From the NCBI GenBank assembly GCA_043381765.1, contig JBHJMP010000834.1, forward strand, positions 1 to 64,000: a stretch of DNA of 64,000 nucleotides, given 5' to 3'. This document shows positions 10,207-19,986 of this stretch, piece by piece. Source of the DNA: Collodictyon triciliatum. Its lineage: Eukaryota > CRuMs. The notes under the pieces were generated by a model. It worked only from the letters and a program-made list of their open reading frames with translations. It was not told the DNA's origin and did no database searches. The translations under genes and the position numbers were made by a program. Positions within the stretch are counted from its first letter, which is position 1, and every line of letters begins with the position of its first letter.

Positions 10207-11808
10207 ATGCTACTTAAATATTTTAGCGATTTACAATTTTTAAAAGAAATTCATTATAAAATAAATCCTCATTATGGTGTTGTTGATGATTTATATTTAA
10301 TCAAATTAAAAGATTCAATACTAAAGGGAAGCCTTATAGTAGGAAAACCTTTTAAATCAGGGTCAAAGGTGGTGACTGAGCAAGGACGGGCGCGTAGCGC
10401 CGCTTGCCGCGTCCCTTCATTTTATTATTCTGGTCATCCTTATGATAGAATAATTTTAGAAACAATTAGGCTGATTTTAGAAAGGGACAACATCCTACAG
10501 TCCTGGGAAGCGAAGCGCAATAATTGGTCTATTATTCAAGAAATAAAACGGCGGATCGGCTCTATGGAGGAACGTCCCGCAATCTCCATCATTTGCGCTT
10601 ATGGTGTTGTCGACCGCTCCGCTTACCAGGATTACTCTTACAATGAAGGGCATTTTAAGAAAATTGATTTTAGGACGATTTTGCAAGATTATGTTAAAAG
10701 CCCATTTGATTTATATATTTTACAAAAGTGTATATTTGCATCAATAGATGCAGGTTATTGCCGGTTCAATCGTACGGGAACAACCATAGAAGGTCATATT
10801 TTATCAGAGACCTTATGTAATCTTTATTTTAAATCGTTTGTAGATGAGGCAAAACCGGGAATTCAAATTTTCAGATATTTAGATTATTGGATTGCAATAA
10901 CGAGTGACAATAATCACCTTTTTGGGACAGGTTTGCACCTTTTCCCATCCCTTCGCTTCGCTCGGTCCTCACTTCGTTACTCGCCTTGTAGGGGGGGAAC
11001 CGGTCGTTACGAATGGGTAAAACGCGCTTCGCTTCCGGATGGGCGTACGCCAAAACGCGCTTCGGCCGGAGGCCAGTCTGAGCTAACGGTTGCAGCGACC
11101 AAGAGAGAGAACGGCACCTCATTAATTGACCATTTTGGGAGGGGCAACAGTTTAATGCCCTCGCTTCGCTCGCTTTTATATTTAAAGCGTTTAATAATAA
11201 AATTCGGGCTCCGCCCTTATCCAGCACTAAAAAGCATAGAAGCAAATAAAACGGGGAAGAGTGAAACCTTGCTTTATTTTGGGGTTTATTGGACTTTCTG
11301 TTATGGTTCCCTATTTATTTCTATTCCAATAAAACCATTAATTGCTTATCTGAGCCGATTAGGTTTTTGTGATAGACAGGGACGACCGGCCCATAATGGT
11401 AAATGGGTTCATTTAGAGGTACCAGAAATAATAATTAAATATAATAGGTATCTTAACACAATTTTAGATTATTATTTAAGTCTAATCACATCAATAGATA
11501 AAAAGGATTTAAATACCATTCAGCACCTTTTTTTATATTCTTTGGCCAAGACTTTGGCGGTGAAATTTAAAACAACGATCGCTAAACTTTTTGGAAAATA
11601 TGGTAAAAATCTAGACCTCCTTCGGGGGTCAGAACGTTCGACAACCGCTACTCCAGTCCCCTTTAAATACAGCAACGACAGCCGATTTTTATATCGATCT
11701 TGTTATTTTAGGGTTAGAGAGCCAAATGTAAAGAAATTTGCATGTTTGGTTCGGGAAGAAAATATTCTTAGCAAGCGTAGGGTATCACCCCGTCTATTTT
11801 GTTATTAA
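10207..11808 (+). CDS. Degenerate group II intron maturase (RT-like plus domain X)
   Basis: A 533-aa ORF in the intron half downstream of cox2 exon 1. Reverse-transcriptase-like segments are visible: EGHILSETLCNLYFKSFVDE (about residues 198-217), then FRYLDYWIAITSDNN, where the catalytic YADD is replaced by YLDY. Reverse transcription is therefore probably lost. The C-terminal region (about 400-470), with EIIIKYNRYLNTILDYYLS and LYSLAKTLAVKFKTTIAKLF, matches maturase domain X, which binds intron RNA and aids splicing. About residues 240-340 are GC-rich, repeat-derived and unlike any maturase; they include copies of the GGGCGTACGCC palindrome. No HNH endonuclease was seen. Likely role: splicing of this and perhaps other group II introns. 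The start at 10207 is the first ATG. Confidence 0.8.
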   Translation: MLLKYFSDLQFLKEIHYKINPHYGVVDDLYLIKLKDSILKGSLIVGKPFKSGSKVVTEQGRARSAACRVPSFYYSGHPYDRIILETIRLILERDNILQSWEAKRNNWSIIQEIKRRIGSMEERPAISIICAYGVVDRSAYQDYSYNEGHFKKIDFRTILQDYVKSPFDLYILQKCIFASIDAGYCRFNRTGTTIEGHILSETLCNLYFKSFVDEAKPGIQIFRYLDYWIAITSDNNHLFGTGLHLFPSLRFARSSLRYSPCRGGTGRYEWVKRASLPDGRTPKRASAGGQSELTVAATKRENGTSLIDHFGRGNSLMPSLRSLLYLKRLIIKFGLRPYPALKSIEANKTGKSETLLYFGVYWTFCYGSLFISIPIKPLIAYLSRLGFCDRQGRPAHNGKWVHLEVPEIIIKYNRYLNTILDYYLSLITSIDKKDLNTIQHLFLYSLAKTLAVKFKTTIAKLFGKYGKNLDLLRGSERSTTATPVPFKYSNDSRFLYRSCYFRVREPNVKKFACLVREENILSKRRVSPRLFCY

Positions 11809-11974
11809 GGAGGGCTGGGAAGCGAAGCGCAATTCCCGCCTTGATCATCGCAGCAACGGTCTTATCACTCCACACATCCCTGAAAACGACGTTTGATCCG
11901 GTCGCTAGATCCTTACAAGCCGGTCGCTACGACCTTGCTTTCGGGGGGGCGACCGGTTCAGCGGGGGGGCCAAA

Positions 11975-12048
11975 ACGCTTGTAGCTCAATTGGATAGAGT
12001 ATCAGATTTCGAATTTGAAGGTTGCGGGTTCGATTCCCTCCAAGCGTA
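11975..12048 (+). tRNA. trnR(ucg): tRNA-Arg(UCG)
   Basis: Acceptor ACGCTTG/CAAGCGT, D-arm TAGCTCAATTGGATAGAGTA, anticodon TCG within CAGATTTCGAATTTG, T-loop GTTCGATTC. Reads CGN Arg codons. Confidence 0.94.
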
Positions 12049-12223
12049 TAATGTCGGCCGTTACACGCCCCCCCCCGATCGTTGACGCGGGTGAAGCAAT
12101 AGCTTCAACAATAATGAACAGGGAAGGAAGGTGAGGTCCGTCCCCCCCATCGAAGGGGGGGCCGTAGGCCCGATACGAATGAAATGGGTGCCGCCGTCGT
12201 TACGGTCGTTCGACCTTGGTTTT

Positions 12224-13309
12224 TCACCGCCCCGGCCGGCCGGGCCCTAAATGTCCTAAAATTAATACTAAAAAAATCAAGCCGGTTACTACAACCTCTA
12301 ATGAAGCAAAAGAATGAACTGAATTAAATACACCTATTCGAATAAGCAAAGTACCAAATAAGGCCGAAATAAACGTAAAATAGGTCCCAACTAAAAAAGG
12401 GAACGGAGTCGCTTCGCTCGCCGGGGGACTGTTGTTCAAGGTCGTAGGTTCACGATGAACCACTAACCGTTGCAGCGATTTGGGGGATGTAGCCAAGGCG
12501 TGCTTCCAATTATGATAAATTAAAGTTATAAGTAACCAAGGCAATAAGGCTAGGTTTTCAACTGGATCCCAAAACCACCAACCACCCCAACCTAACTCAT
12601 AATAAGCCCACCAACTTCCTAATAATATTCCCATTGTTAAAAAAATCCAAGGAATAGAAATAAAGTCACCGAGAAGTTTAAATAACCCCCGCAAAGTAGC
12701 TTCGCTCAACCCTGGTACCCGCACTCCGCACCATTGTCGGGCACTATTCGGCGGGGCCGGAGGATGGGGGGGGAAAGCGGGGAACAGTCGTTCCCCCCTC
12801 TGTTCCCCACTCCTTGACATGGTCGCTTGTTCAACTGACCTGCACAAAATATAAATAAATATGGTCCCAACATATCCAAAATATAAAATAGGAGGATGTA
12901 TAATTAATCCAATATCCTGAAGAACGGGGTTCAACCCCGGTCCACCAAAACGGAATAATGAATAAATCGGTAAAAAAGGATTTGATGTCATTAAAATAAA
13001 TAAAATAAAATAACAAAGCATTGGTTTTGCGGTCGCTTCGACCTGGTGAAGGGGAGGTTTAACATTTCTCAATCGATTGGGACCGCGCCACCAGCGCGAA
13101 GCGCCAGTCGCATCACCTTTGTATGAGGCGGGAGTGACATTATCCTGCCCGGTAGATGGTCCCACAAGACGAGCGAAACGAAAAGGTGCAAACCTTGATC
13201 TCTGATCCAATTTTTTTGTTATTATTGAACCATAAAACATTATCACTGTTAGGAACAGGTAAATGGATCCTTCATGATTTCCCCAAATAGCCGCAATTTT
13301 ATAAAACAT
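12224..13309 (-). CDS. ccmFN: Cytochrome c heme lyase subunit CcmF, N-terminal half
   Basis: CcmF attaches heme to apocytochrome c in the bacterial-type System I pathway on the inner membrane. The fragment has FYKIAAIWGNHEGS and the WWD-type heme-handling motif GGWWFWDPVENLALLPWL, plus several transmembrane helices. Homology appears to extend upstream of the ATG at 13309: in the same frame the preceding codons read LHLGIPNLPMFYK, like the NSxLPxxYK of CcmF, before a stop. The true 5' end is therefore unclear, and the first helices of bacterial CcmF are not found here. Two GC-rich, repeat-derived insertions lie at about 13085-13190 and 12760-12830. The C-terminal half is a separate ORF at 32820-33848. 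Whether the halves act as two proteins, as in plants, or are trans-spliced cannot be told. Confidence 0.88.
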   Translation of the reverse strand: MFYKIAAIWGNHEGSIYLFLTVIMFYGSIITKKLDQRSRFAPFRFARLVGPSTGQDNVTPASYKGDATGASRWWRGPNRLRNVKPPLHQVEATAKPMLCYFILFILMTSNPFLPIYSLFRFGGPGLNPVLQDIGLIIHPPILYFGYVGTIFIYILCRSVEQATMSRSGEQRGERLFPAFPPHPPAPPNSARQWCGVRVPGLSEATLRGLFKLLGDFISIPWIFLTMGILLGSWWAYYELGWGGWWFWDPVENLALLPWLLITLIYHNWKHALATSPKSLQRLVVHREPTTLNNSPPASEATPFPFLVGTYFTFISALFGTLLIRIGVFNSVHSFASLEVVVTGLIFLVLILGHLGPGRPGR

Positions 13310-14168
13310 TGGTAAATTGGGAATTCCTAAATGTAAATAAAGAAGGGGTTGATGCTTTCCAGCCCGATAGAACTTAGCAAGCTCTTATTAGCACTAAGCT
13401 CTTATTAGAGGGGGGACATCATTAAGGTGGGGGTAGGGTCCCCCCCTTGCTTCCACCCCTAATCCGGCCCTTGGGGCTTTGCCCTAGTCGGGCCAGTCTG
13501 ATGTATAACAAGAACCAGCTTGGCTCGCGGGGGGGAGAGGTCCTCTCCTCCCGTGTGGTTATACTTAACTCTTATTTCCTCTTCTAATAAAAGGCCTATT
13601 TTAGATTGAGCATATTGTTCAAAAAAGCAATAAAAAGGAGGGATAAAGCAACTTCTTCTTTTTCTTTTTCTTTTTCTTTTTCTTTCCTTTAATGCAAAAA
13701 CACATACTTGAAGGACGGGCGGCATGTACTCGGCTTTGCCTTTCTTGCACTTGAGGCATATAGATGAGGCATATCGATGCCGGTCCCCTAATCTTAATAG
13801 GCTTGTTGTTGGGATCAGCCGTCTGAGCTTCTGGTCCTGTTCAATGAGTCCTTCTTAGCAAGCGAAGATGTCGTTACTGTTTCACCCCGTTGCCTTGGAC
13901 AGAGAAACTCTCCGGCCGTGAAAGCTTAAGCGAGGGAAATGAGTACGTCGCGGGTAACAAGCGAAGCGGTTGTTCATTGTGAACCCAAAGGCCTTATTAT
14001 CTGGGCTTCGCCCGTTCGGTTGTTATAAGCTCGGGAGCAAGGACGGACCGCATCCCGTTTATATTATTAACAGGTTACCGTCCTGAGGAACACACGCTCC
14101 GCTGGAATGCTTGACTGCCTTCCTCCAGTTAGTTAATAATAATAAAGCTAGAAGAGTTTTAAAAGACA
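13310..14168. other. Spacer with homopurine-homopyrimidine repeat
   Basis: Contains a CTTTTT tandem run (about 13654-13686), a 19-bp direct repeat (ctaagctcttattag) near 13376-13410 and GCGAAGC-type motifs. The first about 90 nt next to ccmFN may still be part of that gene. No other gene was recognised. Confidence 0.5.
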
Positions 14169-14342
14169 CTAAAGTTGTATAAAAAAATTTCCAGACAAAC
14201 CGCCAGAAACGATATCGGCGAAGCCTAATAAACCTAGAATAAATATATGATCAATAAAAAAATACTGTTGGTCTTTTCTTGCAGCCGGCCAAATAGCAAT
14301 AATCAACGCAATAATTAAAAGAATAGGAAGTGGTGAATTCAT
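14169..14342 (-). CDS. Unidentified small hydrophobic ORF (57 aa)
   Basis: An ATG at 14342 opens a 57-codon frame ending in TAG. The product starts MNSPLPILLIIALIIAIW, a strong transmembrane helix, followed by a short charged linker (PAARKDQQYF) and a second hydrophobic segment (IFILGLLGFADIV). The island is AT-rich with coding-like composition and is flanked by GC-rich repeats, as the known genes are. I do not recognise the family. It could be a small respiratory or assembly subunit, or an exon of another broken gene. It lies between ccmFN and cox11. Confidence 0.5.
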   Translation of the reverse strand: MNSPLPILLIIALIIAIWPAARKDQQYFFIDHIFILGLLGFADIVSGGLSGNFFIQL

Positions 14343-14760
14343 TTATTTTTTTATTTTATTATACTGGCCTTCGGCCTGTTTGTTTGTCCACTGCGACTAA
14401 TAAATGCAAGCAGAGGAGCAAAGGGCAGGGAACAAACCTTGTCCCCCCTCCACTCTCGCTCCACTCGCCTCTCTTAAAGGCAAGCTAAGCGTGATGACAG
14501 GTAGAACGAAGGAACCAACCAACCAACCAACCAACCAACCAACCAACCAACCAACCAACCAACCAACCCCGTTTTAAGGAACTATTTAGGACGACGTTTA
14601 CCCATTGTATATAAGAAGGGGGCTATTCAATAGGTCTGTACAATCACAACCGAGTCCCCTATAGCACTCAGGATAAACCGATGCAGCGGAGTCGCTTCGC
14701 TCTAAGGTTGGCGTCAATTCAACACAACAGCGCTTTGCTGCACAAGAGGACAGGCTCACA
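14343..14760. other. Spacer with AACC microsatellite
   Basis: Holds the AACC tandem array (about 14513-14569) and repeat motifs. No gene was seen. Confidence 0.5.
14513..14569. repeat. (AACC)n microsatellite
   Basis: About 13-14 uninterrupted copies of AACC. Confidence 0.97.
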
Positions 14761-15357
14761 ATGATATCCTTGCTCCTTTCTAAATTTAAGGGAGGTTTCG
14801 CTTCTCTCCTCACCGGTAATGGAAAAAACTCGCAGTTGTCTAAAGGATTTTATTTTTTAGGAATTGTGTTTATCATTTTTGGTTTATCATATCTAGCAGT
14901 CCCTCTTTATAGATTATATTGTCAAATAACTGGATATGGAGGAACAATTAAACAGGGGACGTTCATTATAGGAGAAACAACAAACACGGGGGCCGCTCCC
15001 TTACCTTCAAGCGATGGGGCTATGGGGACGCAGCGGTCCAACACCGAAGAAGGGTTCAACCCCAAGGACCAAGGAGCTAACGACCGTTTTTCCGGGAGTG
15101 GAGAAACAACGGTCATGGGCCGGCCCCTTATTCGAGAGATAACAATAAGATTTAATGCTGATTTAAATGAGAACTTGCCTTGGAAATTTAGACCTGCGGC
15201 TAATGAAATAAAAGTTATTGTTGGAGAGGGAGCAGCGCCCACTTTAACTTTTTATTCTTTAACAAATTTAAGTGATCAGCCTGCAACCGGCGTTGCCACT
15301 TATAATGTAACTCCAGCTAAAGCCGCAATTTACTTTAATAAAATTCAATGTTTTTGC
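14761..15357 (+). CDS. cox11: Cytochrome c oxidase assembly protein Cox11, exon 1
   Basis: Cox11 (CtaG) is a membrane-anchored copper chaperone that builds the CuB site of Cox1. This exon has an N-terminal membrane anchor (FYFLGIVFIIFGLSYLAVPLY), the periplasmic-type domain with ITIRFNADLNENLPWKFRP, GVATYNVTPAKAAIYFNKIQ and the copper-binding CFC motif at its end. Residues about 75-120 (GC-rich, not conserved) are an in-frame insertion of repeat-like sequence. The exon ends within CFC-F at about 15357-15359; the reading then enters a group II intron (AAGCGCTATTGTAGC). Exon 2 is at 16889-17032. The joined length is 741 nt (246 aa plus stop). A mitochondrial cox11 is rare, known mainly from jakobid-like genomes. 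Confidence 0.93.
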
Positions 15358-15359
15358 TT

Positions 15360-16888
15360 AAGCGCTATTGTAGCTTAACTAATAAAAAGATGTCGTAAGC
15401 TGATCGGGCGAAGGGAAGGGAAAAGCCACCTTTTCCCTCCCACTACAGCTTAAGCGCTCTTTAACTAACTTGAGGAAAAAAGAACGTGGGAAGCGCATGC
15501 TGAACCCCAAGAAAAACAGTGGACTACCCGATGTTCGGGCGAAGGGAAAAGTTACCTTTTCCCTCCCACTTCTTGCTCTTTGCCCGTACGCTTGAACCGA
15601 TGTTCACATTTTCTCCGAACAATAGCCTGTTAAAGAGGAGCAAAGCTCTAGGAAGCGCCCTGTTTCTCAAGCGCCCTGTTTCTCAAGCGCATTTGAGGGA
15701 ATACAACCCCCAGCGCGACGACCTTAAGCGATTTTATGTTAAGGAAAAACCTCAACGTTGCACCGCCCCACCAAGGTCATAATAAGGGACAATTCGTTCG
15801 CAAGGGGAGGGAATACATGAAGACGGGCGAAGCCGTCACTTCTTTCCTTCGACTGGACGCGGCAAGGTCATAATAACGGTTACGACCTCAAGCGCCTTGA
15901 ACGGCCATATACCCGGACCACGGATAAAAGCAAAATCTTAAACAGGGGGGGCCGCTTCGAACGAGCAGCTGCGGGCATCGGTCATTGTGTCAAGCGTGAC
16001 AAAGCCCGGCCGAAGGCCTTCCTGAGCGAGGCGGGTCACGCGTAAACACGCTTTTTTTCTATGACCAGCTCCCCCTACCAACGGACGGCAGCCCGCATTT
16101 CATTCATTGGGCGAAGCCCAGGAGGTAAGGGAGCAAGGATTTAGTTCCCGTAACCCAGCAGTTTGTCATAAGGCAAGCGTTCCTTTCATAGGGGAAAACG
16201 GGGTGAGGAGCTCATTTCTCCCGCTTCGCACTGGGCCGTTCACCCCTTTTTTTTCCCGTCGCCGACTACGTAACTTAAAAATCAAATATTATTAGTTAAG
16301 AACTATAGGAAAATGGGCTAAAGGATGACGCGAAAAGGCTGTTCGCACATGTTCAAGCTGTCTGAGCTTACGACCGTTTCTGTCGTAAGGACCCTCCCTT
16401 ACGGTCATTATGTGTCATTGGAGGAAGTGACGAGCAAGACAAGCGAACCGTCCGAAGAGGTGAGGAGCTCATTCCTCCCGCTTCGCTCGAAGCAACCCTG
16501 TCGTTCGACCTAGATTTCTCCCCTTCGATTACTCCCTGTTGCTTCATTGTGAACTGGCTTTGTCTGCCAAGACTGGCAGCCGAACTTTGTTTCCTTCCAT
16601 CCCCAGGGTGAGAGAAGCGAGGGCGAGAGAAGCGAGGGCGAGAGAAGTGAGGGCGAGAGAAGCGAGGGTGAGAGAAGCGGTATCAGCCAACCACTCCAGG
16701 ACCGTCAAACAACTGCCACCTTTCCCATTTGAACGAAATAGACGCAAGGGGGGGACCCCCCGAACAAGTATTATTGGATTGGAGCAAAGCTCCGGTGGGT
16801 AATAATAACAAGAAACGCCCCCGCATCCAATTAGAGCCTGATGTTCTGAAAAGAACCAGTCCGATTCTAAGAGGTAAAAATCCCTCCT
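15360..16888 (+). other. cis group II intron in cox11
   Basis: Interrupts the codon after CFC. A domain V hairpin at 16834-16868 (5' GAGCCTGATGTTCT, GAAA loop, then AGAACCAGTCC) is followed by a short hairpin GAGG...CCCTC that may be a reduced domain VI. The 5' end lacks GTGYG but resembles the 5' end of the cox1 exon B intron (both have TTGTAGCTTA). The rest is GC-rich dispersed repeat, including a 15-bp tandem at 16608-16680. No maturase was seen. Boundaries are uncertain by 1-3 nt. Confidence 0.75.
16608..16680 (+). repeat. 15-bp tandem repeat
   Basis: About five copies of a unit close to GAGAGAAGCGAGGGC, with single-base variants, inside the cox11 intron. Confidence 0.9.
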
Positions 16889-17032
16889 TTTGATGAGCAA
16901 CGTATTAAAGGAAATGAAACAATAGAATTATCTGTTTTATTTCAAGTTGACGCTTCTATTTTAAAAGATGAAGCTTTAAAAGACATAGATTTAATTACAT
17001 TATCCTATTCTTTTTTTGAAATTAAAGAATGA
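16889..17032 (+). CDS. cox11: Cytochrome c oxidase assembly protein Cox11, exon 2
   Basis: Encodes the last 47 residues of Cox11, starting [20 protein letters not shown], which continues the conserved CFCF-EEQ-L region directly after the copper motif of exon 1. It ends with [14 protein letters not shown] and TGA at 17030-17032. The stop overlaps the cox3 start as ATGA, which suggests co-transcription and translational coupling. cox11 followed by cox3 is the order of alpha-proteobacterial cox operons. Confidence 0.92.
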   Translation, partial: FDEQRIKGNETIELSVLFQVDASILKDEALKDIDLITLSYSFFEIKE

Positions 17033-17826
17033 ATAATATTAGACATCCGTATCATTTAGTTGAACCAAGTCCTTGGCCTATTTTAGCATCAACCGCTGGT
17101 TTATGTTTAACAATGAGTGGTGTAATGTATTTTCATGATATGGTAGGGGTGAGCCGATATCTTTTAGGTGCTTCATTCCTTTTCCTATTGTTTGTTGTTT
17201 ATAACTGGTTTTTAGATATTGTAAAAGAAGGTTCAATACAAGGATACCATACTCATACAGTACAAAAAGGTTTACGATATGGTATGATATTATTTATTGT
17301 TTCTGAAGTAATGTTTTTCTTTGCCTTCTTCTGGGCGTTTTTCCATTCTAGTTTAGCTCCAACAATTGAAATAGGGTCAGTTTGGCCACCATTAGGAATT
17401 GAAGTATTAAATCCTTGGGATATTCCATTATTAAATACTTTAATCTTATTATTAAGTGGTGTTACAGTTACTTGGGCTCATCATAGTATTGTAGCTGGCG
17501 AAAGAAAACATGCGATTGTTTCTTTAGTTTTAACTGTATCATTAGGGATTATATTTACTATTTTCCAAGCTCTTGAATATATTGAAGCAAACTTTACTAT
17601 TTCTGATTCTGTTTATGGATCAACTTTCTATATGGCTACTGGATTCCATGGTTTCCATGTAATGATTGGAACAATCTTTTTATCAGTTTGTTTATTAAGA
17701 TTATTCTATAAACATTTTACTAGACAACATCATTTTGGATTTGAAGCTGCTGCTTGGTATTGGCATTTTGTTGACGTTGTTTGGTTATTCTTATTTATTA
17801 CTATTTATTGGTGGGGTGGAAGTTAA
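17029..17826 (+). CDS. cox3: Cytochrome c oxidase subunit 3
   Basis: Cox3 is a core seven-helix subunit of complex IV that stabilises the catalytic core. The 265-aa ORF is full length and uninterrupted: [12 protein letters not shown] at the N-terminus, [30 protein letters not shown], and [13 protein letters not shown] and [14 protein letters not shown] toward the C-terminus. The start overlaps the cox11 stop by 4 nt. This is one of the few cox genes here without an intron or break. Confidence 0.98.
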   Translation: MNNIRHPYHLVEPSPWPILASTAGLCLTMSGVMYFHDMVGVSRYLLGASFLFLLFVVYNWFLDIVKEGSIQGYHTHTVQKGLRYGMILFIVSEVMFFFAFFWAFFHSSLAPTIEIGSVWPPLGIEVLNPWDIPLLNTLILLLSGVTVTWAHHSIVAGERKHAIVSLVLTVSLGIIFTIFQALEYIEANFTISDSVYGSTFYMATGFHGFHVMIGTIFLSVCLLRLFYKHFTRQHHFGFEAAAWYWHFVDVVWLFLFITIYWWGGS

Positions 17827-18483
17827 TCGCTGCATCGTACCCGTTTTGAACCCTGTTGTGGCTCTGCCTTAACAGGGTGGGAGGGGGTTATCGCTCCGCA
17901 CCCGAGGGGACGACGAAACGACGTCCCCTCCAACGCAGTAATGGTCTTAGCCCCCGCGCTTTCTCGGTTCATACACCTCCACCCCACCACCACACGTGGT
18001 CGTAAGCGGCTTGTTATTCATAGGCACGCGGGCAAAGCTGACGATAGCTTCGCTCCCCCCTTCCAGCTCGCCTTGTTATCCATTCCTCTCGACGGTTTTT
18101 TTTTACGATTGTTGTATTCCCCTCCGTATCATAACTATGGGAATAATTGCTCTTCGATCGACAAAGGTCTGGTCTGGTCTGGTCTGGTCTTCTTTGGGGG
18201 AAAATCGAGGGGCGAGCGAATCTACGGTTACGAATGTGGCCTTCGGCCTGTTTAACCCCCCTCCGACCCACTTTGCTTGGCGGGGAGTGGGACGGAGATT
18301 TCATCCGCCCCACGCAGCTACTTAAGTCAAGGTCATTGGGTAATCCCGGAAGCTTTACTTCCAGTCATGATGACCTTGCAGCATCGGTCCAAGCCCCTAC
18401 CCTTTACATTAGGGTAGTACCGGGCTAAACTTGTCCTTGACCTTTACCCAACTTGAGCAAGGTCGTTTATGTTAAAATTGCAT
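17827..18483. other. Spacer between cox3 and cox1 exon D
   Basis: GC-rich repeats, with a GGTCT pentanucleotide tandem at about 18168-18190. No gene was recognised. Confidence 0.5.
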
Positions 18484-18923
18484 CTAGATGCCATTTTTTC
18501 TAATTGTAGGTACTTCTTCGAAGGTATGATATGGAGGTGGTGATGGAATTGTCCATTCTAAAGTTAATGTTTCTGGAACTGAATACCAAACATTGTCTTG
18601 AACAGGTGTTGGTTCTTGTGATAAAGCATCATAAATAATATAGCAGAATAATACTACTCCTAAAGCTGAGATCATTGAACCCCAAGAAGATAACATATTC
18701 CAAGCTAAATATCCATCAGGATAATCTGGAATTCTTCGTGGCATACCGCTTAATCCTAAGAAGTGCATTGGGAAGAAAGTTAAGTTCACCCCTACGAATG
18801 TAATCCAGAAATGTAATTGTCCTAATGTTTCATTATAATGATAACCTGTTATTTTTGTAAACCAATAATAGAAACCTGCAAAGATTCCAAATACCGCTCC
18901 TAAAGATAATACATAATGGAAGT
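18484..18923 (-). CDS. cox1: Cytochrome c oxidase subunit 1, exon D (3' exon, trans-spliced)
   Basis: Encodes the C-terminal 146 residues of Cox1, starting at AC of a His codon and reading (H)[20 protein letters not shown], then [21 protein letters not shown] and [11 protein letters not shown], to a normal terminus. The His whose codon is split and the His two residues on (HFH) ligate hemes a3 and a. The C supplied by exon C (24288) completes CAC. Upstream of 18923 the frame runs into non-conserved sequence ending GACTCTAT, which fits an AY intron end. No domain V could be found within about 150 nt. Exons A (388), B (325), C (413) and D (440) total 1566 nt, 521 aa plus stop. Confidence 0.93.
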
Positions 18924-19817
18924 ATAGAGTCAATCTAATCAATCAGGTGGCGGGCGAATGAAATGGGTTCATAAGGCCTTGTCGTCACTATGAAAGGAAC
19001 GCTTGGCTTCGCCTCCTCAACCCAATTAATCAGGTGCTCTCCGAACCCAACAAGACAGTTTCCCGTCATTGGGCTCTCTTAATCAAGGGGTGGAATGAAC
19101 CCCGCGTTACGACCGCGTTCAAAGTGGGAGGGCGGACCGGCTTAAGAGAATGGAAGTATCAAAAGGCTGTCGGGGGGGGATAGAGCGAAAAGCGGACCCC
19201 GTCCTTCCCATCCTTCGGGGCCGCCTTCTGAAGGGCCGTAGGAAAGTCTCGCGGCAGGAGGAGCAAAGCGAGAAGGGGGAACGAGGAGCTAAAGACGCTT
19301 ACCTCCATTTCTCCAGGCTATTCACGGGCGGGAAGAGCCTGGGGTCATGCATTGTTCCATCACTCCCTTAGCTATGACACATTCTTCGCTCGACTCCATC
19401 GATGCTACGATCCCCTACTATATACTTTGGTCCTTTCCCCCGCTCCATCATGACCGGAAAAACAGGCAACTCACTGTCAATGAGCGACCGTGCAAAGCGT
19501 GAGTGAAGTGCATTCAACGTATATAGAATGGGGACGGTGCTTGGACCAAGGGGGATGTCGCTTCGCTCTGCGCCCCTTCCCCGCGCCCTTCCGCGTTGTA
19601 ATGAGCCACCCGAATCCCGTCCCTTTTGGTCAGGTCCCGGTTATAGTGACCTTGATTGACCCCCGGCGTTGAGCGAAGCGGGCGGAGTCGTTTCACTCTG
19701 GGCAGGGAACAAACATTGAGCGAAGCAAACAACGCGAGCGAAGCGAGGGGGGAACGAATGGGAAAGAACATGTTTTTTCCCCGCTTCATTTCGCTTATCG
19801 TTGGGAGTAAGGTATGA
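18924..19817. other. Spacer / upstream part of cox1 exon D transcript
   Basis: Should include the 3' intron half for exon D on the minus strand, but only GC-rich repeats were seen. Positions about 19747-19788 match 54195-54237 in the same orientation (GGGAAAGAACATGTTTTTTC core). Confidence 0.45.
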
Positions 19818-19892
19818 AGGCGATTCTAGCTTATACGGTAGAGCAACAGGTTGTGGTTTTGTAGGGTCGGGTTCGATTCCCGAGAGTCGCCT
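19818..19892 (+). tRNA. trnH(gug): tRNA-His(GUG)
   Basis: Acceptor GGCGATT/AGTCGCC with an extra A-U pair at the -1 position, anticodon loop TTGTGGT, T-arm GTCGGGTTCGATTCCCGA. The anticodon GTG reads His. Confidence 0.93.
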
Positions 19893-19986
19893 AATCAAGG
19901 TCAGGGGACTATGAACAGTAATGGGCTTCGCCCGGAATGGGAGAAAGTGGCGTGTACGCCCGCTTGTATAAAAGGGATAATTGTAA

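Noticed and set aside
14761-15378. cox11 as a gene truncated at 205 aa
   Set aside because: The conserved C-terminus continues after CFC at 16889-17032, preceded by a domain V hairpin, so it is a split gene and not a truncation.
16539-16802. ORF with EAREAREVREAR repeats as a coiled-coil protein
   Set aside because: It is the translation of a 15-bp tandem repeat inside the cox11 intron and has no conserved context.
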